A stretch of DNA of 36,339 nt from the NCBI GenBank assembly GCA_964519385.1, contig CAZFLR010000022.1:1-36339 (forward strand), in the 5' to 3' direction. Positions 24,846-33,385 of the stretch are shown here, in pieces (the first letter of the stretch is position 1; each line of letters starts with the position of its first letter). A program made the position numbers and the translations under genes. The notes under the pieces were generated by a model. The model worked only from the letters and a program-made list of their open reading frames with translations, did no database searches and was not told the DNA's origin. Origin of the DNA: SVFI01 sp964519385 (lineage in GTDB: Bacteria > Bacillota > Clostridia > Lachnospirales > Lachnospiraceae).

Positions 24846-26270
24846 TTGGAAGCAATTATTTTGGAGAGCAGAATCAGTAAGCATATCGAGGAAAACAGGA
24901 AGTATTTTGACGAAAAACTGAATGTGGATGTCAACTTTGATATTTTGTATCGTGATATGGTCATTGGCGGTAAGGACAGTGTCTTTTACTTTATTGACGG
25001 ATTCTGTAAGGATGAATTAATGATGAAAATACTTCAATATTTTATCGGCCTTAAGGAGGATGATTTTCCGGAGGATGCAACGGGAATGCTTAAAAGGAAT
25101 ATGCCTTATGTGGAGGTGGATCTGGAAGAGCGCAAGGATAAGATTGTGACGGCGATTCTGTCCGGTCAACTGGCACTTTTTCTGGATGGTTATGATAAGT
25201 GCATATTAATCGATGCAAGGACATATCCGGCCCGTAGTGTGACAGAGCCGGATAAGGATAAGGCACTGAGAGGCTCGAAGGACGGGTTTGTCGAGACCAT
25301 CATTTTTAACACCGCCCTGATCCGACGGAGAATCCGCGACACGGATTTGTGCGTGGAAATGCTGCAGGCAGGTACAGCTTCTAAAACAGATATAGCCCTT
25401 TTATACATGGGAAAAAGAGTCAATGAGAATTTCCTGATGGAAATTAAAAGCCGCATCAAAGGTCTGAAGGTAGATGCACTCACTCTGAATCAGGAATCTC
25501 TGGCAGAATGTCTTTACGAAAAACGTTGGTTAAATCCGTTTCCTAAATTCCGGTTTACCGAGCGTCCGGATACTTCGGCCGCACAGATTCTGGAAGGAAA
25601 TATTGTGATACTGGTGGATAATTCTCCGCAGGCGATGATTCTTCCGACTTCGTTGTTTGATATTACGGAGGAGGCGGACGACTATTATTTTCCGCCGATT
25701 ACGGGAACGTATCTGCGACTGGCAAAATTTCTGATACTTGTATTTTCCTATTTTGTGACACCGCTGTATCTGTTGCTGTCAAACAATCCGCAATGGATTC
25801 CGGAAAGTTTTCTTTTTATACAGATGAAGGACCCTTCCAACATTCCGATATTCTGGCAGTTTATTATTCTTGAGGTCGCGCTGGACGGTCTACGTCTGGC
25901 CGCAGTCAACACACCGGATATGCTGAGCACTCCTCTGAGTATTATGGCGGCTCTGATTCTGGGGGATTTTTCCGTCAGCAGCGGATGGTTTAATGCAGAG
26001 GTTATGTTATATATGGCATTCGTTGCATTGGCCAATTATACGCAGACCAATTATGAGCTTGCTTACGCGGTCAAATTTATGAGGATTTTAAATCTGGTTC
26101 TGACAAGTCTGTTCGGAGTCTATGGCTTCATAGCAGGAATCGGCATTCTGATTTTGTCGCTCATAAATAATAAACTCATTTCAGGAAGAGCGTATCTGTA
26201 TCCGCTGATTCCTTTTCATTACAAAGAACTTAAAAAAAGAATGGTGCGCAGAAATATAAGAAATGTATAA
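24846..26270 (+). CDS. GerA family spore protein, SpoVAF-like
   Basis: 474 residues from TTG 24846, the first in-frame start after GGAGGCGGAG; no ATG fits. A soluble N-terminal half with the GerA A-subunit motif TDIALLYMGKRVN precedes a membrane half of about five helices. VDNSPQAMILPTS and ITGTYLRLAKF are the SpoVAF-type marks, followed by EVALDGLRLAAVNTPDMLSTPLS. SpoVAF sits in the spore inner membrane with the SpoVA channel and affects germination speed. Unlike in Bacillus, no spoVA genes adjoin. A classic GerAA germinant receptor is the alternative, but no GerAB or GerAC partner is present. A terminator follows. Confidence 0.85.
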   Translation: MEAIILESRISKHIEENRKYFDEKLNVDVNFDILYRDMVIGGKDSVFYFIDGFCKDELMMKILQYFIGLKEDDFPEDATGMLKRNMPYVEVDLEERKDKIVTAILSGQLALFLDGYDKCILIDARTYPARSVTEPDKDKALRGSKDGFVETIIFNTALIRRRIRDTDLCVEMLQAGTASKTDIALLYMGKRVNENFLMEIKSRIKGLKVDALTLNQESLAECLYEKRWLNPFPKFRFTERPDTSAAQILEGNIVILVDNSPQAMILPTSLFDITEEADDYYFPPITGTYLRLAKFLILVFSYFVTPLYLLLSNNPQWIPESFLFIQMKDPSNIPIFWQFIILEVALDGLRLAAVNTPDMLSTPLSIMAALILGDFSVSSGWFNAEVMLYMAFVALANYTQTNYELAYAVKFMRILNLVLTSLFGVYGFIAGIGILILSLINNKLISGRAYLYPLIPFHYKELKKRMVRRNIRNV

Positions 26271-26278
26271 AGAATATG

Positions 26279-26334
26279 CCCGGCATTACGAAAATATGTC
26301 ATAAGACATGCAGTGATGACCGGGAAATTTTTTT
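26279..26334 (+). terminator. terminator after the spoVAF-like gene
   Basis: CCCGGCATTAC (from 26279) pairs with GTGATGACCGGG (to 26324) around an inner ATGTC-ATAA-GACAT hairpin, then seven T. Confidence 0.85.
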
Positions 26335-26342
26335 GAAACGGT

Positions 26343-26370
26343 GTCAATCCGACAGAAAGCTACATACTAT
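26343..26370 (+). promoter_or_regulatory. sigma-E type promoter of cotJABC
   Basis: GTCAATC (26343-26349), 13-bp spacer, CATACTAT (26363-26370). The -10 is an excellent sigma-E match, the -35 fair. It fits mother-cell expression of coat proteins. Confidence 0.65.
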
Positions 26371-26398
26371 GATAATAAAAAAACAGGAGAAAATAGAG

Positions 26399-26569
26399 AT
26401 GAAAAACTACTATGAGCAGATGCGTATCGAAGAATTTCCGCTTGCCATGGCATATGTACCGTGGCAGAGACTTGATAAGATATACGAAGATCTGGATGAT
26501 GCATTTCATGAAGGGACAATTTTTCCTGAACTGAATAAACCATTTTGCGGAAGGAGATGTGTGAAATGA
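26399..26569 (+). CDS. cotJA: spore coat protein CotJA
   Basis: 56 residues from ATG 26399, AGGAGA ten bases upstream. The CotJA signature MAYVPWQRLDKIYEDLDDA, then GTIFPELNKPF, covers the whole protein. CotJA is a small inner-coat component made with CotJC. Its stop overlaps the start of cotJB (ATGA). Confidence 0.95.
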   Translation: MKNYYEQMRIEEFPLAMAYVPWQRLDKIYEDLDDAFHEGTIFPELNKPFCGRRCVK

Positions 26570-26841
26570 TGAGAAATAATAATATGTCAAGGACAGCTTT
26601 GCTTCATGAAATCAGCAAGATTGATTTTGCGGTCGTGGAAATGACGCTGTATCTTGACACACATCCTCATGAGCGTGAAGCCATTGCGTATCTTAATCAT
26701 TATGTAAAACTGAAAAACCAGTTGGAAAAGGAATACAGCTACAAATATGAACCTTTATCTGTTTCATGTGCAAATGAAAGCGATGACAACAAGTGGCTGT
26801 GGGCTCTGGCACCGATGCCGTGGGAAGGAGGATGCAGATAA
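26566..26841 (+). CDS. cotJB: spore coat protein CotJB
   Basis: 91 residues from ATG 26566 (AAGGAGA nine bases upstream), overlapping the cotJA stop. Family marks: LLHEISKIDFAVVEMTLYLDTHP and a central Y-L-N-H-Y, ending WLWALAPMPWEGGC. It accompanies CotJA and CotJC in the spore coat. The C-terminal W-x-W and Trp-rich tail is common in clostridial members. The stop overlaps the cotJC start by one base. Confidence 0.95.
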   Translation: MMRNNNMSRTALLHEISKIDFAVVEMTLYLDTHPHEREAIAYLNHYVKLKNQLEKEYSYKYEPLSVSCANESDDNKWLWALAPMPWEGGCR

Positions 26842-27464
26842 TGTGGAGTTATGAGAGAAGATTACAGTATCCGGTAAACATAAAAGATACCAATGCCAAA
26901 ATTGCACAGATTATTATCAGTCAGTATGGCGGTCCGGACGGTGAACTTGGTGCATCCATGCGATATCTTTCGCAGAGATATACGATTCCTTACAATGAGG
27001 TCGCCGGACTTCTGACAGATATAGGTACTGAAGAACTGGCACACTTTGAGATGATAGGAGCGATTGTCCATCAGCTCACCAGAGACCTGTCCATGGACGA
27101 AATTGAAAAATCAGGGTTCGCTCCTTATTATGTGGATCATACGCTGGCTCTTTGGCCGCAGGCAGCCGGAGGAATTCCTTTTAACGCTTGTGAATTTCAG
27201 TCTAAGGGAGACCCTATCACGGACCTGACGGAGGATATGGCTGCGGAGCAGAAGGCGAGAACAACGTATGACAATATTCTCCGTATGGTGAAGGATCCGG
27301 ATGTATGCGATGCCATCAAGTTCCTGCGCGCAAGAGAAATCGTTCATTTCCAGAGATTCGGCGAGGCACTCAGAATAGTGCAGGATAAGCTTAATGAAAA
27401 GAATTTTTACGCATTTAATCCGGCGTTTGATACGTGTAATGTTAAGGATGCAAAAGAAAACTGA
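26841..27464 (+). CDS. cotJC: spore coat manganese catalase-like protein CotJC
   Basis: 207 residues from ATG 26841 with GGAAGGAGG upstream, the TAATG junction coupling it to cotJB. It is a four-helix ferritin-like protein of the manganese catalase family: RRLQYPVNI at the start, EELAHFEMIGAIVHQL with Glu and His ligands, TYDNILRM and REIVHFQRFGEAL with the second Glu/His set. All metal ligands expected for the dinuclear manganese site appear present. It may detoxify hydrogen peroxide in the spore coat. Confidence 0.95.
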   Translation: MWSYERRLQYPVNIKDTNAKIAQIIISQYGGPDGELGASMRYLSQRYTIPYNEVAGLLTDIGTEELAHFEMIGAIVHQLTRDLSMDEIEKSGFAPYYVDHTLALWPQAAGGIPFNACEFQSKGDPITDLTEDMAAEQKARTTYDNILRMVKDPDVCDAIKFLRAREIVHFQRFGEALRIVQDKLNEKNFYAFNPAFDTCNVKDAKEN

Positions 27465-27508
27465 CTGAAAACAATGTGTCACAGGCCTGACACTTGACAT
27501 AGATTGCG

Positions 27509-27543
27509 AAAGGGCGTATGCCGGTCCGGTGTACGCTCTTTTT
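27509..27543 (+). terminator. cotJABC terminator
   Basis: AAAGGGCGTA (27509-27518) pairs with TACGCTCTTT (27532-27541; one G-U pair), with CCGG-T-CCGG in the loop, then T. Confidence 0.85.
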
Positions 27544-27544
27544 G

Positions 27545-27575
27545 CAGAATTGGTTCGTTTTGCGACAGAATTGGT
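27545..27575 (+). promoter_or_regulatory. paired direct repeats upstream of the SHOCT gene promoter
   Basis: CAGAATTGGT occurs at 27545-27554 and again at 27566-27575, start to start 21 bp (two helical turns), ending 12 bp before the -35. The second copy lies inside GCGAC/GTCGC (27562-27578). This is the arrangement of LytTR-type activator sites. Confidence 0.6.
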
Positions 27576-27587
27576 CGCGCAGGTATG

Positions 27588-27616
27588 TTGCTATTCAAAA
27601 CAAAGCATGATAAACT
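27588..27616 (+). promoter_or_regulatory. promoter of the SHOCT gene
   Basis: TTGCTA (27588-27593), 17-bp spacer, TAAACT (27611-27616). The -35 is weak, as expected for an activated promoter. Confidence 0.55.
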
Positions 27617-27678
27617 AAAGTTACAATAAAGAACAATCCTGTTTTAGGAAATATTGAGGTAATGAGGAGTGTGAAATT

Positions 27679-28395
27679 ATGAAATGTTTAATTTGCGGAA
27701 GTGATTCATCCAGTGAAGTATGTAACAAGTGTATTCGACTTGAAAAGATTATTTATCAGAAAGAATGGGTTTCAAAGGAAGGCGGACTCATTAAGAAGAG
27801 TGAAGATTTCCGAGTGGCAGTTTCTAATCTTCGTATCAGTGGACGTGTATCTGTTTCTGACAGTCCGAAGGGTACGAATGCCAAACTTGATAATTTCTCA
27901 TACTATTTAATGAACGTAAGAGAGTGTTCACAGGTTACATATGGCGGTAAGAAAACTTTAATGGTTACAGTAGAGCATAAAGGCGAAGGTGCTTATACGA
28001 AGTATTGTTTCCTTCCTGGATTTGATGAGGGAGATCAGTTCGTCAATGCAATTTTTGATGCTAAGACAAAAGCAGCATCGCTCACAGAGCGTATCCGTCA
28101 GAGCAATGGTATGGCAAGCGCACCGGTTGAAGTGACACAGACGGTAGCAAGCGCAGATTTCAATCTGAATGCAGCAGCGGTTGCAGCATCTTCAGCTCAG
28201 AAGGTGGCAGCTCCGACACCTGCACCGGCACAGGTAGCACCGGCAAGTTCCGATACAGTGGCACTTGCAGGTATCGCATCTGATATTTCAGAATTTGAGA
28301 CTAAGATTAAGAAGCTTAAAGTATTACGTGACAATGGTATTTTAAGTGATGAAGAGTATGAAGCAGAGAAGAAGAAATTAGTCAGCATTTTCTAA
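27679..28395 (+). CDS. zinc-ribbon protein with C-terminal SHOCT domain
   Basis: 238 residues, GAGGAG upstream. An N-terminal C-x2-C...C-x2-C ribbon (CLICGS, CNKC) leads into a beta-rich domain (about 30-130) resembling PH-like bacterial domains; an Ala/Pro linker (about 150-195) follows, and the last 35 residues are a SHOCT motif (KIKKLKVLRDNGILSDEEYEAEKKKLV). No membrane segment. SHOCT is a short oligomerisation or interaction motif found in many unrelated proteins. Role unknown. It is a single-gene unit with its own promoter, paired upstream repeats and terminator. Confidence 0.75.
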   Translation: MKCLICGSDSSSEVCNKCIRLEKIIYQKEWVSKEGGLIKKSEDFRVAVSNLRISGRVSVSDSPKGTNAKLDNFSYYLMNVRECSQVTYGGKKTLMVTVEHKGEGAYTKYCFLPGFDEGDQFVNAIFDAKTKAASLTERIRQSNGMASAPVEVTQTVASADFNLNAAAVAASSAQKVAAPTPAPAQVAPASSDTVALAGIASDISEFETKIKKLKVLRDNGILSDEEYEAEKKKLVSIF

Positions 28396-28430
28396 TCAGT
28401 TGATGAAGGTTCATGAAAATGATATATATA

Positions 28431-28462
28431 AGGGCTGTTTGATATCAGACAGCTCTTTTTTT
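28431..28462 (+). terminator. terminator after the SHOCT gene
   Basis: AGGGCTGT (28431-28438) pairs with ACAGCTCT (28449-28456; one G-U pair), with TGATATCA inside the loop, then T. Confidence 0.85.
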
Positions 28463-28474
28463 GTGCAAATTGGC

Positions 28475-28503
28475 TTGATTTTGCATGGTATTTTGTATAA
28501 AAT
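28475..28503 (+). promoter_or_regulatory. promoter of the hydrogenase-gltX operon
   Basis: TTGATT (28475-28480), 17-bp spacer, TAAAAT (28498-28503); TATAAA two bases earlier is the alternative -10. Confidence 0.55.
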
Positions 28504-28542
28504 GAAAGTTGGTTTAAGTAACGATAATTTGGGAGGACAAAA

Positions 28543-30036
28543 ATGCGGGGTATTGACACAGAAGTTCGTAAAGTGCGCAAACGCGTATTTAAAGAAGTTG
28601 CCAATCTGGCATATAATTCAGATAATCTGATAGATGATATGGAAGCACTTCCGTACAAGATTGTAGATAATGAAGATACGGAATACTGGGAGAGCTTTTA
28701 CAGGGAAAGGGCGGTCGTCAGAGAGCGTATCCGTCTTGCCATGGGAATGTCTCTGCGTCCGGAGGATGCACCTGTGCATGTTTCACAGGGAGTTGAGGAA
28801 AGTAATATCGCAGAGAAATATTATGAGCCGCCTCTCATGCAGGTAATTCCGTCAGCATGTAACTCATGTCCTGAGAACAGATACGAAGTGACGAATAAGT
28901 GTATGGGATGTCTTGCACATCCTTGTAATGAGGTTTGTCCGCGTGGTGCCATTAAGATGAAGAACGGCCGTTCCTATATTGACCAGGAAAAGTGTATCAA
29001 GTGCGGAAAGTGTAAATCGGTCTGCCCTTATGATGCCATTTCACATCAGGTGCGCCCTTGTGCGTCCGCCTGTGGTGTGGGAGCAATCAAGAGTGATGAG
29101 AGAGGAAGAGCGAAGATTGATAATGAACTCTGCGTTTCCTGCGGACAGTGTATGGTAAGTTGTCCGTTTGGTGCAATTGCGGATAAATCACAGATTTTCC
29201 AGTTGATTCGTGCAATGCAGTCAGGGAAGAAGATTATTGCACAGGTAGCACCGGCGTTTGTCGGACAGTTCGGGAAAGAAGTGACACCGGATAAGTTTAA
29301 GACCGCGTTAAAACAGCTTGGCTTCGCAGAGGTTTATGAGACGGCGATAGGTGCTGATTTAGGCGCGATGGCGGAGGCTGAGCATTATGTAAAGGAGGTG
29401 GCTACGGGTGAGTTGCCGTTCCTTTTGACAAGCTGCTGTCCGTCATGGTCGGTTCTTGCCAAGAAGTTTTTCCCGGAAACCATTGACAATATTTCAAATG
29501 CACTTACACCGATGGTAGCTACGGCGCGTCTGATCAAGGAAGAACATCCGGATGCAAGTGTTGTATTTATTGGTCCGTGCGCGTCTAAAAAGCTTGAGGC
29601 TTCACGCCGTACAGTGCGTTCGGATGTAGATTTTGTTATTACTTTTGAAGAACTTGCCGGTATGTTTGAGGCTAAAGGAATTCTTTTAGAAGAAATTGAA
29701 GAAATGGATAAGATGAATGATGCAACAGGAGCCGGACGCGGTTATGGTGTGGCAGGAGGTGTTGCATCGGCGATAGAAGATGTGATTCGTGAGAATTATC
29801 CGGATGTAGAGGTAAATATTGAGCATGCGGAGAGTCTTGCTGAGTGTAAAAAGATGCTGATGCTTGCCAAGATGGGCAAGAAAAACGGCTGTCTGATAGA
29901 GGGCATGGCCTGTCCGGGCGGCTGTGTTGCCGGCGCAGGAACGAATATTGCTGTGGCACTGGCGACCAAAGAGGTCAATAATTTTAAAGCGAATTCGGAA
30001 GTACAACTTCCAAAGATGGAGGGACATGATGAGTAA
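28543..30036 (+). CDS. monomeric [FeFe] hydrogenase, group B type
   Basis: 497 residues, GGGAGG upstream. A Cys-rich ferredoxin-like N-terminal half (Cys clusters at about 106-132, 151-161, 173-177, 197-207) precedes the H-cluster domain: L1 L-L-T-S-C298-C299-P-S-W, L2 G-P-C346-A-S-K-K-L-E, L3 M-A-C457-P-G-G-C461. All four cluster cysteines are present. The L2 and L3 forms (GPC and MACPGGCVAGAGT) mark group B rather than the classical group A enzymes. The family is common in anaerobic Firmicutes; its activity and electron partner are largely uncharacterised, and hydrogen production from ferredoxin is the default guess. The stop overlaps the gltX start by eight bases. Confidence 0.92.
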   Translation: MRGIDTEVRKVRKRVFKEVANLAYNSDNLIDDMEALPYKIVDNEDTEYWESFYRERAVVRERIRLAMGMSLRPEDAPVHVSQGVEESNIAEKYYEPPLMQVIPSACNSCPENRYEVTNKCMGCLAHPCNEVCPRGAIKMKNGRSYIDQEKCIKCGKCKSVCPYDAISHQVRPCASACGVGAIKSDERGRAKIDNELCVSCGQCMVSCPFGAIADKSQIFQLIRAMQSGKKIIAQVAPAFVGQFGKEVTPDKFKTALKQLGFAEVYETAIGADLGAMAEAEHYVKEVATGELPFLLTSCCPSWSVLAKKFFPETIDNISNALTPMVATARLIKEEHPDASVVFIGPCASKKLEASRRTVRSDVDFVITFEELAGMFEAKGILLEEIEEMDKMNDATGAGRGYGVAGGVASAIEDVIRENYPDVEVNIEHAESLAECKKMLMLAKMGKKNGCLIEGMACPGGCVAGAGTNIAVALATKEVNNFKANSEVQLPKMEGHDE

Positions 30037-31498
30037 GACCAGAACAAGATTTGCACCGAGTCCGACAGGACGTATGCATGTCGGTAATCTTCGTACGGCA
30101 CTTTATGCGTATCTGATTACCAAGCACGAGGGAGGAGATTTTATCCTCCGTATTGAGGACACAGACCAAGAGAGACTGGTAGAGGGTGCTGTTGATATTA
30201 TTTACAGAACACTGGATAAGACAGGACTTGTGCATGATGAAGGTCCGGATAAGGATAAGGGCTTCGGACCGTATGTACAGAGCGAGAGACAGGCAAAGGG
30301 TATTTATCTGGAATATGCCAAAAAGTTGATAGAAAAAGGGGAAGCCTACTATTGCTTCTGTGACAAGGAAAGACTGGATTCTCTTCATCAGGTGATTACG
30401 ACAGCGAGCGGTGAGACAAAAGAGATTAATGTCTATGACAAGCACTGTCTGTCACTCTCAAAGGAAGAGGTGGAAGCCAGACTGGCTGCAGGCGAACCTT
30501 ATGTTATTCGCCAGAATGTGCCGAGAGAGGGAACAACGACATTCCATGATGAGCTTTACGGAGATATTTCCGTCGATAATGCAGAGCTTGATGATATGAT
30601 TTTAATTAAGTCAGACGGCTATCCGACATATAATTTTGCAAACGTTGTTGATGACCATCTGATGGAAATCACACATGTTGTCAGAGGAAATGAGTACCTT
30701 TCATCTTCACCGAAATACAATCGTCTTTATGATGCATTCGGATGGAAGGTTCCAAAATATGTTCATTGTCCGCTGATTACGGATGAAAATCATCAGAAGC
30801 TGTCCAAGAGATGCGGTCACTCTTCCTACGAAGACCTGATTGAACAGGGATTTTTGACGGAGGCCATTGTCAATTTTGTCGCACTTCTCGGATGGAGCCC
30901 GGCCTCAAATAAGGAGATTTTTTCACTTGAGGAGCTGATTGAAGAATTTGATTATCTTCACATGTCGAAATCACCGGCTGTATTTGATTATACGAAGCTG
31001 AAATGGATGAATGGCGAATACATCAAGAAGATGGATTTTGATAAGTTTTATGAAATGGCACTTCCGTATATCAAAGAGGTGATATCGAAAGAGCTTGATT
31101 TTAAGAAAATCGCCGAGATGGTCAAGACAAGGATTGAAATTTTCCCGGATATCAGGGATTTGATTGATTTCTTTGAATGTCTTCCGGAATATGATCCTGA
31201 GATGTATGTACACAAGAAGATGAAAACGACAAAGGAGTCGGCACTTGAGGTGCTCAGAGAGCTTCTTCCGATATTTGAAGAGCTTGAGGATTACAGCAAT
31301 GATTCTCTGTATGGAACGCTTGTTGCATATGTAGAGAAAAAGGGCTGTAAGAACGGATATACGATGTGGCCGGTACGCACGGCTGTGTCCGGTAAACAGA
31401 TGACACCGGCCGGTGCGACGGAGATTATGGAGGTTCTTGGTAAGGAGGAATCTCTCGCGCGTATCAGAAAAGGAATTGAGTTATTAGAACAGAATTAA
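30029..31498 (+). CDS. gltX: glutamyl-tRNA synthetase
   Basis: 489 residues from ATG 30029 (GGAGGG five bases upstream); the ATG three bases earlier is too close to it. Class I synthetase marks: RFAPSPTGRMHVGNLRTALY (HIGH form HVGN 17-20) and the second signature K257-L-S-K-R in HQKLSKRCGHSSYE, with GFGPYVQSERQ and ILRIEDTDQERL between. C-terminal anticodon-binding region is complete and the length normal. It charges tRNA-Glu. The eight-base overlap with the hydrogenase implies translational coupling, an unusual pairing. Confidence 0.97.
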   Translation: MSKTRTRFAPSPTGRMHVGNLRTALYAYLITKHEGGDFILRIEDTDQERLVEGAVDIIYRTLDKTGLVHDEGPDKDKGFGPYVQSERQAKGIYLEYAKKLIEKGEAYYCFCDKERLDSLHQVITTASGETKEINVYDKHCLSLSKEEVEARLAAGEPYVIRQNVPREGTTTFHDELYGDISVDNAELDDMILIKSDGYPTYNFANVVDDHLMEITHVVRGNEYLSSSPKYNRLYDAFGWKVPKYVHCPLITDENHQKLSKRCGHSSYEDLIEQGFLTEAIVNFVALLGWSPASNKEIFSLEELIEEFDYLHMSKSPAVFDYTKLKWMNGEYIKKMDFDKFYEMALPYIKEVISKELDFKKIAEMVKTRIEIFPDIRDLIDFFECLPEYDPEMYVHKKMKTTKESALEVLRELLPIFEELEDYSNDSLYGTLVAYVEKKGCKNGYTMWPVRTAVSGKQMTPAGATEIMEVLGKEESLARIRKGIELLEQN

Positions 31499-33363
31499 AT
31501 GCAACTCCTTCGCAGAGGGAGGCAATTACATTCGCTTCCGGGATTATGCTGGTTCAGGCCGGTCCCGGAAGCGGAAAAACTTTCGTGATTGCGGAGCGCA
31601 TCCGATACCTGATTGAGGAGAAGAACGTGGCTCCGGAGCATATCCTTACCATCACATTTACGAAGGCAGCGGCCGAAGAGATGAAGAACCGGTGCCGGAA
31701 ACGATGCCCACGTGCAGACAGGGCAGTCTTTGGGACATTTCATTCCGTTTTTTATCACATTTTACGCACATCAGAAAAATATCAGAATTTTTCCGTTATA
31801 AAAGAGTATGAAAAGAAAGAAATTATGAAGAGGATTCTTCCGAAAGGTGACAAAACCGCGCAGCAGCATAGTTCTGCCTGTGAGATGATGCTTCGGAAAA
31901 TCAGCAGATATAAAAATAACTGGCCGTATGAGACGGAGGATGATGAGTTGAAAGAACTGCTTCAAAGATACACGAAGGTGTGCAGGGAGCAGAGAAAGCT
32001 TGATTATGACGATATGCTTGTCTGCTGTCATGAAATGCTGACAGGTGATTTGGAGGAACAAAAACGCTGGCAGAGCCGTTTTGAGTATATTCTTGTGGAT
32101 GAATTTCAGGATGTAAACGGACGACAGTATGAGCTTGTGAAGATGTTATCCGCAAAGAATCGAAATTTATTCGTGGTGGGTGATGATGACCAGGCCATTT
32201 ATTCTTTCCGGGGTTCAAATCCTCTCTATATGAAACAGTTTTTAGAGGACTATCCGCTTTGCGCTCAGGTTAAACTGGAGGAAAATTTCCGGAGCGGTGC
32301 TAAGATTGTCACACTGGCCGGAAGGTGTATTTTAAACAACAAAAACCGGTTGCAAAAGACAATCAGAGCGGTGCCAGGAATCGGTGATGAGGTTCTGATG
32401 AAAGGCTTTGAGGATGAAATAAAAGAAATCGAATACATTGGACAGCAGGTAAAGGGGGAGGGAGACAGGGCTGTGCTTGTAAGAACAAACAGACAGGCAG
32501 AGCTGGCTGCTGAGATATTTTATAAGATGAAGATACCGTATATTATGCGTGAGAAAAGCAGGTGTTTTTATGAAAATCCGTATGTACATGATATTATGGC
32601 GGCTCTTCGTTTTGCGGTTCTTGGGCAGAAACGGGGGGATTTTATGACATTTATGAATAAACCGTTTCGCGGAATTACAAGAGATATGTTGAAGGAGGAG
32701 ACGATTGATTTAAAGAGGCTCGGAGGGCTCATGAGAGATATGGGGATGAGGGAGGAGGCTTGTGAAATAGAAAGAATGGAACGTTTTACGGCTCTTATAA
32801 GGGGCATGGATGCATATGGGGCAGTTATGCTTGTGTATCAGGGATTCCGGTATAAGGAGTATATGGATGGTATGACGGAAGACGGGGAACTGAAAAAGGA
32901 GGATTTGGACAAATTAATCCGTGAATTGTCTGAACGGGCGAAACCGTTTTCGAGTACAAAAAGATTTGTCTGCTTTGCGGATGAGTATATACGAAAAAAT
33001 TCATCCGGTCATATGTCCCGCGATGCACGCCGTGAAAAGACAGAAATTTCGGAGGAGGCGGAGCCGGGGAAAGATATGAAAAATCCGCTGCAGATTATGA
33101 CATATCATGCTTCCAAAGGACTGGAATTTGAAACGGTTTATCTTCCTATGCTGTGTAACGGACTGGTTCCGCACGGGCATATGCTGACAACGGAGCAGAT
33201 GGAAGAGGAACGAAGAATGTTCTATGTTGCGATGACGCGGGCAAAAAGAGAACTTGTTTTGTCATGGCATGGAAAGGAAGAAGAAATGTCGGTTTTTCTA
33301 AAAGAAATATTACTTTGCGATTTGGACTTGAAAAAAAGCGATACAGATTGTACCATGAAATAG
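31483..33363 (+). CDS. UvrD/PcrA-type DNA helicase with unclear start
   Basis: Superfamily 1A helicase motifs are complete: GPGSGKT (I), TFTKAAAEEM (Ia), GTFHSVF (Ib), ILVDEFQDVN (II), VVGDDDQAIYSFRGSNP (III), LEENFRSG (IV), MTYHASKGLEFETVYLPML (V), YVAMTRAKREL (VI). The first ATG (31546) lies right before motif I, but homology with the Q motif (LNATPSQREAIT) continues in frame back to about 31495, with no ATG, GTG or TTG before the stop at 31477. ATT 31483, eight bases after AAGGA, is the only plausible, rare, start; 626 residues follow. A single-base deletion near ATG 31499 is the alternative. Usual helicases of this kind are 600-750 residues. Confidence 0.8.
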   Translation: MRTELNATPSQREAITFASGIMLVQAGPGSGKTFVIAERIRYLIEEKNVAPEHILTITFTKAAAEEMKNRCRKRCPRADRAVFGTFHSVFYHILRTSEKYQNFSVIKEYEKKEIMKRILPKGDKTAQQHSSACEMMLRKISRYKNNWPYETEDDELKELLQRYTKVCREQRKLDYDDMLVCCHEMLTGDLEEQKRWQSRFEYILVDEFQDVNGRQYELVKMLSAKNRNLFVVGDDDQAIYSFRGSNPLYMKQFLEDYPLCAQVKLEENFRSGAKIVTLAGRCILNNKNRLQKTIRAVPGIGDEVLMKGFEDEIKEIEYIGQQVKGEGDRAVLVRTNRQAELAAEIFYKMKIPYIMREKSRCFYENPYVHDIMAALRFAVLGQKRGDFMTFMNKPFRGITRDMLKEETIDLKRLGGLMRDMGMREEACEIERMERFTALIRGMDAYGAVMLVYQGFRYKEYMDGMTEDGELKKEDLDKLIRELSERAKPFSSTKRFVCFADEYIRKNSSGHMSRDARREKTEISEEAEPGKDMKNPLQIMTYHASKGLEFETVYLPMLCNGLVPHGHMLTTEQMEEERRMFYVAMTRAKRELVLSWHGKEEEMSVFLKEILLCDLDLKKSDTDCTMK

Positions 33364-33385
33364 ATGACAAAAAGTGAGGTTTTTT

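Noticed and set aside
26862..27500. Minus-strand frames across cotJC
   Set aside because: Shadows without ribosome binding sites or recognisable motifs.
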